This document shows, in pieces, positions 53,018 to 62,388 of a stretch of 64,000 bases of DNA. This DNA is from Cellulosimicrobium sp. Marseille-Q4280 (GTDB lineage: Bacteria; Actinomycetota; Actinomycetes; Actinomycetales; Cellulomonadaceae). The notes under the pieces were generated by a model, which saw nothing but the letters and a program-made list of their open reading frames with translations, was not told the DNA's origin and did no database searches. The stretch covers positions 248,001 through 312,000 of the forward strand of contig NZ_CALPBY010000005.1 in assembly GCF_943181405.1 (NCBI RefSeq), in the 5' to 3' direction. The stretch's first letter is position 1; every line of letters begins with the position of its first letter. Position numbers and translations under genes: made by a program.

Positions 53018-55393
53018 TCAGCCGAAGATGCGCGGCAGGGTCTCGCGGAACGCGGCGTCGGCCTCGGCCAGCGCGATCGTGAACAGGCCGTCGACCTCGA
53101 GCGCCTCACCGGAGTCGGACGCGACCGACGGCTCGGTGCCCGTCTCGCCGATCTTCACGACCGGCACGCCGCGCGCGACGCACGCGTCGATCAGCTGAGC
53201 CTCCTCGCTGCCCCCGTTCGTCTGAGGAACGGCCACGAGCGCCCGCGCCGTCGACTCCGAGAACAGCGCCTCGAACGGCGTGACGCCGTCGCGCTCGACG
53301 ACAGCGTCGAGCGACACCGTCGCCCCGACGCCGAACCGCAGCGACGCCTCGAGCAGCGCCTGGACGAGCCCGCCCTCCGAGAGGTCGTGCGCCGCGGAGA
53401 CGAGGTCGTCGCGGCTCGCGTTGACGAGCACGCCGGCGAGCGCCTTCTCGGCCGCGAGGTCCACGCGCGGCGGCACGCCGCCGAGGTGACCGTGCTCGAC
53501 GTCGGCCCAGGCCGACCCGTCGAGCTCGCCCCGCGTGGTGCCGAGCAGGTAGATGCTCTCCCCCGCCTCGCGCCAGCCGGACGGCGTGGCGTGCGCGACA
53601 TCGTCCAGAACGCCGAGCACCCCGACCACGGGCGTGGGGTGGATCGACGAGTCGATCTGGCCGGGCTCGCCCGTCCCGTTGTAGAGCGAGACGTTTCCGC
53701 CCGTCACGGGGACGCCGAGCTCGCGGCACGCGTCCGCGAGGCCCTCGATCGCCTCGACGAGCTGCCACATCGAGTCGGGGTCCTCGGGCGAGCCGAAGTT
53801 GAGGCAGTCCGTCACCGCGAGCGGGCGGGCGCCCGTCGTCGCGACGTTGCGGTAGGCCTCCGCGAGCGCGAGCTGCGCGCCCGTGCGCGGGTCGAGCTTG
53901 CCGTAGCGGCCGTTCGCGTCGGTCGCGAGCGCGACGCCGAGGCCCGTGGACTCGTCGACGCGGACCACGCCCGAGTCGTCGGGCTGCGCGAGCGCGGTGT
54001 TGCCCTGGACGAACCGGTCGTACTGGTTCGTCACCCACTCCTTCGACGCGAGGTTCGGGGAGGTGAGCAGGCGCAGCGCGGTGGCGCGGAGCTCGTCGCC
54101 CGACTCCGGCCGCGCGAGGCGAGCGGCGCCGTCGGGACCCGAGACCGTGTCGGCGTTGAGGCCGTCCTGCCACGACGGGCGCGCGTACGGGCGGTGGTAC
54201 ACCGGTCCCTCGTGCGCGACCGTCTTCGGGTCCACGTCCACGATGCGCTGCCCGTGGTGGTCGATCGTCAGGCGGCCGGAGCCGTTGACCTCGCCGATGA
54301 CGGCGGTCTCGACGTCCCACTTGCCGGTGATCGCGAGGAACGCGTCGAGCTTGTCGGGCGCGACGACCGCCATCATGCGCTCCTGCGACTCCGACATGAG
54401 GATCTCGCCCGCGTTGAGCGACGGGTCGCGCAGCAGGACGTCGTCGAGCCACACGTGCATGCCGCCGTCGCCGTTGGAGGCGAGCTCCGACGTCGCGCAC
54501 GAGATGCCCGCGGCGCCGAGGTCCTGGATGCCCTCGACGACCTTCGCCGCGTAGAGCTCGAGGCAGCACTCGATGAGGACCTTCTCCATGAACGGGTCGC
54601 CCACCTGGACGCTCGGGCGCTTCGCGGGGACGCCGTCCTCGAACGTCTCGGACGCGAGGATCGACGCGCCGCCGATGCCGTCGCCACCCGTGCGCGCACC
54701 GAAGAGGATGACCTTGTTGCCCGTTCCGGACGCGTTCGCCAGGTGGATGTCCTCGTGCCGCAGCACGCCGAGGCACAGCGCGTTGACGAGCGGGTTGCCC
54801 TGGTAGGAGCCGTCGAACACGAGCTCGCCGCCGATGTTCGGCAGCCCGAGCGAGTTGCCGTAGCCGCCGACGCCGCTCACCACGCCGTGCACGACGCGCG
54901 CCGTGTCCGGGTGGTCGACCGCGCCGAAGCGCAGCTGGTCCATGACGGCGACCGGGCGCGCGCCCATCGAGATGATGTCGCGCACGATGCCGCCGACGCC
55001 CGTCGCGGCGCCCTGGTAGGGCTCGACGAACGACGGGTGGTTGTGCGACTCGACCTTGAACGTCACGGCCCAGCCGTCGCCGATGTCGACGACACCCGCG
55101 TTCTCGCCGATGCCGACGAGCAGGTGCTTCTTCATCTCGTCCGTCGTGGCCTGGCCGAACTTCGACAGGTGCACCTTGGACGACTTGTAGGAGCAGTGCT
55201 CGGACCACATGACGGAGTACATCGCGAGCTCCGCGGCCGTGGGGCGGCGCCCCAGGATGTCGCGGATGCGCTGGTACTCGTCGGGCTTGAGACCGAGCTC
55301 GGCGTACGGCTGGACCTCGTCGGGGGTCTCGGCGGCGTGCTCGACGGTGTCGAGAGCGGGGCGTGCAGAAGCCTGGGATGCGGGGGCGGTCAT
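53018..55393 (-). CDS. purL: Phosphoribosylformylglycinamidine synthase subunit PurL (small type)
   Basis: 791 residues, the small PurL that works with separate PurQ and PurS (neither is in this window). It forms FGAM from FGAR, the step before PurM. Signatures include [39 protein letters not shown] and D-L-G-A-A-G-I-S. The C-terminal half repeats the fold with D-L-S-E-G-G-L. ATG 55393 follows a GAGGG site; the longer frame to 55537 is not needed. Confidence 0.95.
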   Translation of the reverse strand: MTAPASQASARPALDTVEHAAETPDEVQPYAELGLKPDEYQRIRDILGRRPTAAELAMYSVMWSEHCSYKSSKVHLSKFGQATTDEMKKHLLVGIGENAGVVDIGDGWAVTFKVESHNHPSFVEPYQGAATGVGGIVRDIISMGARPVAVMDQLRFGAVDHPDTARVVHGVVSGVGGYGNSLGLPNIGGELVFDGSYQGNPLVNALCLGVLRHEDIHLANASGTGNKVILFGARTGGDGIGGASILASETFEDGVPAKRPSVQVGDPFMEKVLIECCLELYAAKVVEGIQDLGAAGISCATSELASNGDGGMHVWLDDVLLRDPSLNAGEILMSESQERMMAVVAPDKLDAFLAITGKWDVETAVIGEVNGSGRLTIDHHGQRIVDVDPKTVAHEGPVYHRPYARPSWQDGLNADTVSGPDGAARLARPESGDELRATALRLLTSPNLASKEWVTNQYDRFVQGNTALAQPDDSGVVRVDESTGLGVALATDANGRYGKLDPRTGAQLALAEAYRNVATTGARPLAVTDCLNFGSPEDPDSMWQLVEAIEGLADACRELGVPVTGGNVSLYNGTGEPGQIDSSIHPTPVVGVLGVLDDVAHATPSGWREAGESIYLLGTTRGELDGSAWADVEHGHLGGVPPRVDLAAEKALAGVLVNASRDDLVSAAHDLSEGGLVQALLEASLRFGVGATVSLDAVVERDGVTPFEALFSESTARALVAVPQTNGGSEEAQLIDACVARGVPVVKIGETGTEPSVASDSGEALEVDGLFTIALAEADAAFRETLPRIFG

Positions 55394-55567
55394 CGGTTCC
55401 CTCGGGTGGGCGCTGGCGGGGAGCGCACGACGGCGCGCGACCAGTCTACCGGCGGGCCACCTCGCCGTCGGCGCGGCCGTTCCGCGAGATTGCGGCGAGA
55501 CCTGCCATGAGACCGGCCGCGAGACCCGTCGCTCCACGGGCGGCGATCGTCGTGTACTGTCGCCAAC

Positions 55568-55585
55568 ATACCGCGCGGTCGGTAC
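55568..55585. promoter_or_regulatory. Operator copy 1: ATACCG-N6-CGGTAC upstream of the ADH operon
   Basis: The 18-bp element has arms ATACCG and CGGTAC. Read on the minus strand it is GTACCG-ACCGCG-CGGTAT, differing in one base from the element at 63727-63744. It lies 36 bp before the ADH start and is probably a TetR-family operator. Confidence 0.65.
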
Positions 55586-55620
55586 GGGACTCTGGACGAC
55601 GACGTCAAGGAGGTGCGGCG

Positions 55621-56739
55621 ATGGAGATCGTCGGCGCCGTGCTCGAACGGACGGGTGCCGCGGCGCCCTACGCCACCTCGCGCCCGCTGCGCGTCACGAC
55701 CCTCGAGCTGGACCCGCCCGGGCCGGGCGAGCTCCTCGTGCGCATCGAGGCCGCAGGGCTCTGCCACTCCGACCTGTCCGTCGTGGACGGCAACCGTCCC
55801 CGGCCCGTGCCGATGCTGCTCGGGCACGAGGCGGCGGGGATCGTCGAGGAGGCGGGCGACGGCGTCGACGACGTCCGGGCCGGCGACCGCGTCGTCATGA
55901 CGTTCCTCCCGCGCTGCGGCGCGTGCCCCGAGTGCGCGACCGACGGCCGCCTGCCGTGCCGCGCGGGCAGCACGGCGAACGCGGCGGGCACGCTCGTCGG
56001 CGGCGCGCGGCGCCTGCGCCGAGACGGCGCACCCGTCCACCACCACCTCGGCGTCTCCGCGTTCGCGACGCACGCCGTCGTGAGCCGCACGTCCGTCGTC
56101 CCGGTGGACGACGACGTCCCGCCCGACGTCGCGGCCCTCCTCGGCTGTGCGGTGCTCACCGGGGGCGGGGCCGTGCTCAACGCGGGGCGCCCGCGACCGG
56201 GCGAGCCGGTGCTCGTCGTCGGGCTGGGCGGCGTCGGCATGGCCGCTCTGCTCGTGGCCCGGGCGCTGGGCCACGAGGTGATCGGCGTCGACGCGGTCGA
56301 GGACAAGCTCGCGACAGCCCGCGCGCTCGGCGCGTCCGCCGTGCACACGCCCGCGTCGCTGGCGGAGGCCGCGGTCCGGGCGCCCGTGGTCGTCGAGGCC
56401 GCGGGCAGCGCCCGCGCGTTCGAGACCGCGTTCGCCGCGACCGCGCCCGGCGGCACGACCGTGACCGTGGGCCTGCCCGGCCCCGACGCCCGGTCGTCGG
56501 TCTCCCCGCTGACGCTCACCGCGGAGGCGCGCACCGTCGTCGGGAGCTACCTCGGCTCGGCCGTGCCCGCGCGCGACATCCCCCGCTACGTGCAGCTCTG
56601 GCGCGACGGCGTGCTCCCGCTGGAGCGCCTCGTGTCCGCGCACGTGGCCCTCGACGACCTCTGCTCCGCGATGGACCGCCTGGCGACCGGCGCGGAGCTG
56701 CGCCAGCTCGTCCGACCGAACGAAGGGACACCCCGATGA
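55621..56739 (+). CDS. Zinc-dependent alcohol dehydrogenase (MDR family)
   Basis: 372 residues. The catalytic zinc ligands are in G-L-C-H-S-D and G-H-E-A-A-G. The structural zinc cluster of four cysteines is [17 protein letters not shown]. The NAD fold reads [10 protein letters not shown]. It oxidises alcohols to aldehydes; the group resembles those acting on aromatic or long-chain alcohols. AAGGAGG lies 7 nt upstream of ATG 55621. The SDR gene follows with an ATGA overlap. Confidence 0.92.
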   Translation: MEIVGAVLERTGAAAPYATSRPLRVTTLELDPPGPGELLVRIEAAGLCHSDLSVVDGNRPRPVPMLLGHEAAGIVEEAGDGVDDVRAGDRVVMTFLPRCGACPECATDGRLPCRAGSTANAAGTLVGGARRLRRDGAPVHHHLGVSAFATHAVVSRTSVVPVDDDVPPDVAALLGCAVLTGGGAVLNAGRPRPGEPVLVVGLGGVGMAALLVARALGHEVIGVDAVEDKLATARALGASAVHTPASLAEAAVRAPVVVEAAGSARAFETAFAATAPGGTTVTVGLPGPDARSSVSPLTLTAEARTVVGSYLGSAVPARDIPRYVQLWRDGVLPLERLVSAHVALDDLCSAMDRLATGAELRQLVRPNEGTPR

Positions 56740-57521
56740 CCGAGACCCCCACCGAGCAGGGCACCGGCCGACCACCCCGCACCGCGATCGTCACCGGCGG
56801 CGCGCGCGGCATCGGCGCCGCGATCGCCCGGCGGCTCGCCGCCGACGGCCTGCGCGTCGCCGTCGTCGACCTGCGCGAGGAGCAGGCCGCCGAGACCGCG
56901 AAGGGCATCGAGGACGACGGCGGCCGTGCCGTCGCGATCGGCGCGGACGTCGCGGACGCGGCGGCCGTCGAGACCGCCGTCGCGCGCGTCGTCGACGAGC
57001 TCGGCGCTCCGACCGTCCTGGTGAACAACGCCGGCATCCTGCGCGACAACCTGCTGTTCAAGATGTCCGACGACGACTGGGACGCCGTCCTCGGCGTCCA
57101 CCTGCGCGGCGCGTTCCTCATGACCCGGGCCGTGCAGCGCCATCAGGTCGAGGCACGCTGGGGGCGGGTCGTGAACCTGTCCAGCACGTCCGCGCTCGGC
57201 AACCGCGGCCAGGCGAACTACTCCGCCGCGAAGGCCGGGATGCAGGGGTTCACCAAGACGCTCGCGATCGAGCTCGGCCCGTTCGGCGTGACCGCGAACG
57301 CGATCGCCCCCGGGTTCGTCGCCACGGACATGGTCCGCGAGACGGCCGCGCGCGTCGGGATGGGGTTCGAGGAGTTCTGCGAGCTCGCCGCCCAGGAGAT
57401 CCCGGTGCGGCGCGTCGGGCAGCCCGAGGACATCGCGGCGCTCGCGTCGTTCCTGTGCTCGAAGGAGGCCGGGTTCGTCTCGGGCCAGGTCGTCTACGCG
57501 GCGGGAGGTCCGCGCGCATGA
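56736..57521 (+). CDS. SDR-family 3-oxoacyl reductase (FabG-like)
   Basis: 261 residues. The cofactor motif is T-G-G-A-R-G-I-G, N-N-A-G-I is conserved, and the catalytic Ser and Tyr-xxx-Lys are in N-L-S-S-T-S-A-L-G-N and Y-S-A-A-K. The closing G-Q-V-V-Y-A-A-G-G is FabG-like. The enzyme reduces 3-oxoacyl thioesters or oxidises the hydroxy form. It is translationally coupled to both neighbours and probably acts with the MaoC hydratase in fatty-acyl or polyketide-like catabolism. Confidence 0.92.
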   Translation: MTETPTEQGTGRPPRTAIVTGGARGIGAAIARRLAADGLRVAVVDLREEQAAETAKGIEDDGGRAVAIGADVADAAAVETAVARVVDELGAPTVLVNNAGILRDNLLFKMSDDDWDAVLGVHLRGAFLMTRAVQRHQVEARWGRVVNLSSTSALGNRGQANYSAAKAGMQGFTKTLAIELGPFGVTANAIAPGFVATDMVRETAARVGMGFEEFCELAAQEIPVRRVGQPEDIAALASFLCSKEAGFVSGQVVYAAGGPRA

Positions 57522-58030
57522 GCACCGCGTCCACCGGCCCGACGCCGGCCCCGCCGACCCCGCGGACCGACACCGTGATCCGGGTGGCGTCGGTCGCCGA
57601 CCTGCCGTCCGCCGTCGGGCGCTCGGCCACGTCCGAGCGGTGGGTCGTCGTCGACCAGGCGCGCATCGACGCGTTCGCGGACGTCACGGAGGACCACCAG
57701 TGGATCCACGTCGACCCCGAGCGCGCCGCAGCCGGACCGTTCGGCGCGCCCGTCGCGCACGGCTACCTCACGCTCTCGCTCCTGCCAGTCCTCACCGCGG
57801 GCCTGCTCGACGTGGGCGGCGTCGCGATGCACGTGAACTACGGCCTCGACTCCGTGCGCTTCCTCACCCCGGTGCGCGCCGGTGCGCGCGTGCGTGCGAC
57901 GTCGACCGTCACGGGGGTGGACGACTCCCCGCGCGGGGCCCGCGTCCGCATCCGCGTGAGCGTCGAGGTCGAGGGTGCGGACAAGCCCGCGCTCGTCGCG
58001 GACACGGTCGTCCTCGTCGTCCCGGCCTGA
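57518..58030 (+). CDS. MaoC-family (R)-specific enoyl-CoA hydratase/dehydratase
   Basis: 170 residues, single hot-dog domain. The catalytic Asp/His motif appears in the D-x-x-x-I-H-V-D-P hydratase loop (Q-W-I-H-V-D-P-E-R-A). G-P-F-G-A-P-V-A-H-G-Y-L-T-L-S-L follows, and N-Y-G-L-D-S-V-R-F-L-T-P-V lies later. It would hydrate enoyl-CoA as partner of the preceding SDR. ATG 57518 overlaps the SDR stop, with GGGAGG upstream. A terminator follows. Confidence 0.92.
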   Translation: MSTASTGPTPAPPTPRTDTVIRVASVADLPSAVGRSATSERWVVVDQARIDAFADVTEDHQWIHVDPERAAAGPFGAPVAHGYLTLSLLPVLTAGLLDVGGVAMHVNYGLDSVRFLTPVRAGARVRATSTVTGVDDSPRGARVRIRVSVEVEGADKPALVADTVVLVVPA

Positions 58031-58079
58031 CCGGCCGGGCCACCCATCGGCGCGGGCGGTCACGAACCGCGAGCGCCAC

Positions 58080-58112
58080 GAGGCCCGTCCCGCAGCACGC
58101 GGGGCGGGCCTC
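58080..58112. terminator. Terminator between MaoC and tetR genes
   Basis: GAGGCCCG pairs with CGGGCCTC, with an inner CCCGC/GCGGG stem, between convergent stops. Confidence 0.8.
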
Positions 58113-58132
58113 CCGTCAGCCTCCGCGTGTCG

Positions 58133-58813
58133 TCACCCTCGGGCGCCACGGCCGAGGACCCCGACGAGCACGCCCCAGACCAGCCGGTCGAACCGCGCGT
58201 CGAGGTCCGGCGGCTCCGGCGGGGTGACGGGCGACGCCGCGCCGAGCGCGGCCGCGATGCTCGGGTGCTCGCCGTCGCCGGCGACGGCGACGAGACGAGC
58301 AGCGAGCTCTGCGTCGGCACCCCGCCGCACCTCCGCGTCGACGAGAGAGCGGACGACGGTGTTGACGATCGCGAAGGCCTCGAGCTTCGTGGGACCCGGC
58401 ACCTCGACGCGCGCGAGCGCTGCGAGCGCACGCTCGGCGTACGCCATCGACCGCGGCCCCGTCCCGACCCTGCTCCCGAGCGCGTCGAGGAGCCACGACC
58501 GGCGGAGCAGCAGTGCCCGCACCCGTCGGGCGAGCTCCACGACAGCGTCGACGCCATCGCCCTCCAGCGTGAGGTCCAGGTCGGCGAACGCCTCGTCGAC
58601 CATGAGGTCGACGAGCTCGGCCCGCCCCGTGACGTAGCGGTACAGCGATGCCGGCGCCGTTCCCGCCGCCGCGGCCGCGGACCGCATCGTCACGCCGTCC
58701 AGCCCGTCGGCGTCCGCGACGCCACCTGCCGCACGGCCGAGACCTTCGCGGGTCAGAGCGGGCGCCGGGCCCCGCGCGCCCCGTTCCGGACGGTCCCACA
58801 CAGTCGGCGCCAC
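58133..58813 (-). CDS. TetR family regulator
   Basis: 226 residues. The helix-turn-helix is V-T-M-R-S-A-A-A-A-A-G-T-A-P-A-S-L-Y-R-Y-V-T-G, typical of TetR with a TetR_C-type ligand domain (L-L-x-R-R-S-W-L). It is divergent from the alpha/beta hydrolase gene, and a 21-bp inverted repeat lies between them, so it most likely represses both. GTG 58813 has GGAGG 5 nt upstream. Confidence 0.9.
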   Translation of the reverse strand: MAPTVWDRPERGARGPAPALTREGLGRAAGGVADADGLDGVTMRSAAAAAGTAPASLYRYVTGRAELVDLMVDEAFADLDLTLEGDGVDAVVELARRVRALLLRRSWLLDALGSRVGTGPRSMAYAERALAALARVEVPGPTKLEAFAIVNTVVRSLVDAEVRRGADAELAARLVAVAGDGEHPSIAAALGAASPVTPPEPPDLDARFDRLVWGVLVGVLGRGARG

Positions 58814-58837
58814 GACACCCTCCGTCCTGCTAGCCTC

Positions 58838-58858
58838 ACTGCGAACAACAATCGCAGT
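58838..58858. promoter_or_regulatory. Operator ACTGCGA-N7-TCGCAGT
   Basis: Perfect 7-bp arms with an AT-rich spacer, located between the divergent tetR and hydrolase genes. It is the probable binding site of the adjacent TetR regulator. Confidence 0.65.
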
Positions 58859-58873
58859 TTATGGGAGATCGGC

Positions 58874-59788
58874 ATGGTCGGCAACGCGCAGTGGACACCC
58901 ACCCGGTACGCGCACAACGGGCAGGTGCGGATCGCCTACGACACGTTCGTCGGTAGCTCCGGCGACCCGCTGGTGCTCGTCATGGGGCTCGGGACGTCGA
59001 GGTTCTGGTGGCCGGACGGCCTGTGCGCAGCCCTGGCCGACGTCGGCTTCCAGGTGCTCCGCTACGACCAGCGTGACGCCGGCGAGTCGACGCGCATGCC
59101 GGAGGTGCGGACCACGAACCCGTTCGTGGCGCTCACCCGCGGCACGGGCGAGGCCTACACCGCGGAGGACATGGTGGACGACGCCGTCGCCGTGCTCGAC
59201 GCCGCCGCCATCCCTGGCGCGTTCGTCGCCGGGCACTCGATGGGAGGCCTCCTCGCGCAGCGGCTCGCGATCCGGCACCCGGACCGGGTGCTCGGGCTGG
59301 TCTCCGGGGGCGCCGTCCCCTCCGACGCCTCCGGCCTCACCACCTGGCGGCACCTGCGGCTGCGCACGATGGTCCGCCTCGCCCGGACGACGTTCGACGC
59401 AGGGCGACAGGGTGACATCGACGCCTCGGTCGCCCTGGCTCGGCTCATCGCCTCGTCCACCTACCCGGCCGACGAGGACGCCGTCCGCACCTGGGCGCAG
59501 CGCGAGGCCGACAGCGGACCTCGCGACGCGAAGGCCCAGAGTCGTCAGATCGGCGCGCCCTGGAGCGGCGGGCGCCTCGCCGACGTCGTCGCGCCGACCC
59601 TCGTCGTCCACGGCGAGGAGGACCCCCTCGTCAAGCCGAGCGCCGCGCGCGCGATCGCCGGCGCGATCCCCGGGGCGCGCGTGCGGATCCTCCGCGGCGT
59701 CGGTCACGATCTCCCCGCGCCGTCGTGGGCCGAGTATGCGCGGGAGGTCCGGGCGCTCGCCGACCGGACCCGGGCGGCGAGCGCCTGA
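58874..59788 (+). CDS. Alpha/beta-fold hydrolase
   Basis: 304 residues. The nucleophile elbow is G-H-S-M-G-G, the oxyanion region is V-M-G-L-G-T-S, the acid is in H-G-E-E-D-P-L-V and the catalytic His in G-V-G-H-D-L-P. Y-D-Q-R-D-A-G-E-S-T is typical of the esterase/dienelactone-like group often found beside degradative genes. Substrate unknown. ATG 58874 follows GGGAG at 6 nt. It converges on the thiolase gene with only 4 bp between stops. Confidence 0.9.
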   Translation: MVGNAQWTPTRYAHNGQVRIAYDTFVGSSGDPLVLVMGLGTSRFWWPDGLCAALADVGFQVLRYDQRDAGESTRMPEVRTTNPFVALTRGTGEAYTAEDMVDDAVAVLDAAAIPGAFVAGHSMGGLLAQRLAIRHPDRVLGLVSGGAVPSDASGLTTWRHLRLRTMVRLARTTFDAGRQGDIDASVALARLIASSTYPADEDAVRTWAQREADSGPRDAKAQSRQIGAPWSGGRLADVVAPTLVVHGEEDPLVKPSAARAIAGAIPGARVRILRGVGHDLPAPSWAEYAREVRALADRTRAASA

Positions 59789-59792
59789 CTCG

Positions 59793-61019
59793 TCAGGGCA
59801 CGCGCTCGAGCACCATCGCCATGCCCTGCCCGCCGCCGACGCACATCGTCTCCAGCCCGTACCGTCCGCCGGTCTCGGCGAGACCGTGGATCAGCGTGGA
59901 GGTGATGCGCGCGCCCGTCATGCCGAACGGGTGTCCGACGGCGATCGCGCCGCCGTGGACGTTGAGGCGCTCGACGTCGACGCCGAGCTCCTTCGCGCTC
60001 GGCAGCACCTGCGCCGCGAACGCCTCGTTGATCTCCACCAGGTCGACGTCGTCGATCGTCAGCCGGGCGCGCTCGAGCGCCTGGCGGCTGGCCTCGACGG
60101 GGCCGAGGCCCATGATCTCGGGCGACAGCCCGCTCACCCCGGTCGAGACGATGCGGGCGAGCGGCTGGAGCCCGAGCTCGTCGACCACGCGGCCGCTCAC
60201 CACGACGACCGCCGCGGCCCCGTCGTTGAGCGGGCAGCAGTTGCCCGCCGTCACGGTCCCGTCGGGGCGGAACACCGGGTCCAGGCCCGCGAGCGACTCG
60301 ACGGTCACGCCCGGGCGAGGACCGTCGTCGGCCGTCACGCGCGTGCCGTCCGGGAGGGTGACGGGGGTGATGTCGCGCGACCAGAACCCGCTCGCGATGG
60401 CCGCCTGCGCGCGCTGCTGGCTCAGCGCGGCGTACTCGTCCTGCTCGCGGCGCGAGGTCCCGGTGAGCTGCGCGACGTTCTCCGCCGTCTGGCCCATCGC
60501 GACGTAGACGTCGGGGAGGTCGCCCGCGAGACGCGGGTCGGTCCACGACTCGGCGCCGGCCTCCGAGCGGAGCGCCGTGCGCCCGACGGCGGCCGCGAAC
60601 CGGGGGTTGGTGAGGTCCTCCCCCGGGATGTGGTCGGCCGTGCCGCGCGCGGTGCTGCTCACGGACTCCACGCCTGCCGAGACGAACACGTCGCCCTCGC
60701 CCGCGCGGATCGCGTGGAACGCCATGCGCGTGGTCTGCAGGCTCGACGAGCAGTAGCGGTTGACGGTCGTGCCGGGCACGCCGTCGAGCCCGAGCAGCAC
60801 GGCGACGACGCGGGCCATGTTCATGCCCTGCTCACCTCCGGGCTGCCCGCACCCGAGCAGCAGGTCCTCGACCCGGCCGGGGTCGAGCGTGGGTACCTGG
60901 GCGAGCGCGGCCCGGACCATGTCGGCGGCGAGGTCGTCCGGGCGCACCCCCCGCAACGACCCCTTGAACGCGCGCCCGATGGGCGAGCGGGCGACGGCGA
61001 CGACGTAGGCCTCCTGCAC
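59793..61019 (-). CDS. Thiolase (acetyl-CoA C-acyltransferase)
   Basis: 408 residues. The acyl-enzyme Cys is in N-R-Y-C-S-S-S-L-Q-T near residue 90. The other active-site motifs are N-E-A-F-A, H-G-G-A-I-A-V-G-H-P-F-G and C-V-G-G-G-Q-G-M-A. Degradative FadA-type thiolase, cleaving 3-oxoacyl-CoA. GTG 61019 is the only early start in frame. It lies 72 bp downstream of the acyl-CoA dehydrogenase on the same strand, probably one operon. Confidence 0.94.
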   Translation of the reverse strand: MQEAYVVAVARSPIGRAFKGSLRGVRPDDLAADMVRAALAQVPTLDPGRVEDLLLGCGQPGGEQGMNMARVVAVLLGLDGVPGTTVNRYCSSSLQTTRMAFHAIRAGEGDVFVSAGVESVSSTARGTADHIPGEDLTNPRFAAAVGRTALRSEAGAESWTDPRLAGDLPDVYVAMGQTAENVAQLTGTSRREQDEYAALSQQRAQAAIASGFWSRDITPVTLPDGTRVTADDGPRPGVTVESLAGLDPVFRPDGTVTAGNCCPLNDGAAAVVVVSGRVVDELGLQPLARIVSTGVSGLSPEIMGLGPVEASRQALERARLTIDDVDLVEINEAFAAQVLPSAKELGVDVERLNVHGGAIAVGHPFGMTGARITSTLIHGLAETGGRYGLETMCVGGGQGMAMVLERVP

Positions 61020-61091
61020 GGTGGCCTCCCTTCGGTGGTGGGGAACTCGGTGGCGGGGACTCGGGGACGGTGATCGGTGGTGCCGGACGGT

Positions 61092-62288
61092 TCAGACGAA
61101 CGCCTGGATGCCGGTGATGGCCCGCCCGACGATGAGGGTGTTCATGTCCCGCGTGCCCTCGTAGGTGTAGACGGCCTCGGCGTCGGCGAAGTAGCGCGCG
61201 ACGCCGTGGTCGAGCTGGATCCCGTTGCCGCCGAGGACCTCGCGGCAGCGCGCGACGGTCGCCCGCATGCGCGTCGTCGCGAAGGACTTGGCGAGCGCGG
61301 CGTGCTCGTCGCGCTGGCGCCCCTGCTCGGCGAGCACCGAGAGCTGGCGGCACAGCGCGATGCTCGCCGTGATGTCGGCGAGGGACTCCGCGAGCTTGTC
61401 CTGCACGAGCTGGAACGACCCGAGGGGGCGCCCGAACTGCTCGCGCGACGCCACGTAGGCGACCGCGGCCTCGTACGCACCGACGGCGAGCCCGACCGCC
61501 TGCCACGCGACCTCCGCGCGCGTGGGTCGCAGGACCGCGGCGACGTCGCGGAACGAGGAGACGCGCTGGAGCCGGTCCTCCTCGGCGACCTCGACGCCGT
61601 CGAGCTCGATGTCGGCGTTCTGCACGGTGCGCAGCGCCTGCTTGCGCTCGATCTTCGTGACGGTCAGACCAGGCGAGCCCGTGCGGACGAGGAAGCCCTT
61701 GACCTCGTCGTCGGCGACGTCCTTGGCCCACACGACGATCACGTCGGCGAACGTCGCGTTGCCGATCCAGCGCTTCGCCCCACGCAGGGTCCACGTGTCG
61801 CCGTGGCGCTCGGCCGTCGTGCGCAGGCCGCGCGCGGTGTCGGAACCGGAGTACGGCTCCGTGAGCCCGAACGCACCCATCAGCTCGCCCCGGCCCATCG
61901 GGGGCAGCCACCGCTCGCGCTGCTCAGGCGACCCGCCGCCGGCGATCGCGGTCATCGTGAGGCCGGTCTGGACGCCCACGAACGTCGCGATCGACGGGTC
62001 GACCCGCGCGAGCTCGAGCGCGACCCAGCCGCGGTAGAGCATCCCGTTCTCGAACCGCGCCGTCTCGGGCAGGTGCGCGCCGAACAGACCGAGATCGGCG
62101 AGCCCGGGGATCAGGTGGTGGGGGAACTCGGCGCGGTCCCAGCAGTCGTCCGCGATCGGGCGCACCTCGCGCTCGAGGAACTCGCGGATGCGCAGGACCC
62201 GTTCCTGCTCGTCGGGCGCGAGCTCGGTCTGCACCCCGTAGAAGTCGCTCGTGAGCGTCGTGGGCGGGGCCACGGTGGTCGTGGACAT
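61092..62288 (-). CDS. Acyl-CoA dehydrogenase (glutaryl-CoA dehydrogenase-like)
   Basis: 398 residues with the usual three-domain fold. F-G-L-T-E-P-Y-S-G-S-D is the FAD/substrate motif and K-R-W-I-G-N-A-T-F-A-D fits the glutaryl-CoA dehydrogenase branch. The catalytic base Glu is in Y-T-Y-E-G-T-R-D-M-N near residue 375. Whether it also decarboxylates cannot be said. ATG 62288 has GGAGG 5 nt upstream. The divergent QsdR-like regulator and an AT-rich operator region lie directly upstream. Confidence 0.92.
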   Translation of the reverse strand: MSTTTVAPPTTLTSDFYGVQTELAPDEQERVLRIREFLEREVRPIADDCWDRAEFPHHLIPGLADLGLFGAHLPETARFENGMLYRGWVALELARVDPSIATFVGVQTGLTMTAIAGGGSPEQRERWLPPMGRGELMGAFGLTEPYSGSDTARGLRTTAERHGDTWTLRGAKRWIGNATFADVIVVWAKDVADDEVKGFLVRTGSPGLTVTKIERKQALRTVQNADIELDGVEVAEEDRLQRVSSFRDVAAVLRPTRAEVAWQAVGLAVGAYEAAVAYVASREQFGRPLGSFQLVQDKLAESLADITASIALCRQLSVLAEQGRQRDEHAALAKSFATTRMRATVARCREVLGGNGIQLDHGVARYFADAEAVYTYEGTRDMNTLIVGRAITGIQAFV

Positions 62289-62330
62289 GCGTGCCTCCGG
62301 TGGATCGTCGGTGATCTCCTCGCGGCCAGT

Positions 62331-62356
62331 GTGCATCAAAATCCAAAATGTTGCAC
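62331..62356. promoter_or_regulatory. AT-rich inverted and direct repeat between acyl-CoA dehydrogenase and regulator
   Basis: GTGCA and TGCAC flank 16 bp that contain a tandem repeat CAAAATC-CAAAATG. This is the most AT-rich patch of the surrounding 8 kb and is likely the operator and promoter area of the divergent genes. Confidence 0.5.
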
Positions 62357-62375
62357 GCATCGGTCGACGCGGCGG

Positions 62376-62381
62376 TAGAGT
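62376..62381 (+). promoter_or_regulatory. -10 box of leaderless promoter before the QsdR-like gene
   Basis: TAGAGT ends 7 nt before ATG 62389. Confidence 0.5.
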
Positions 62382-62388
62382 GCCCGGC

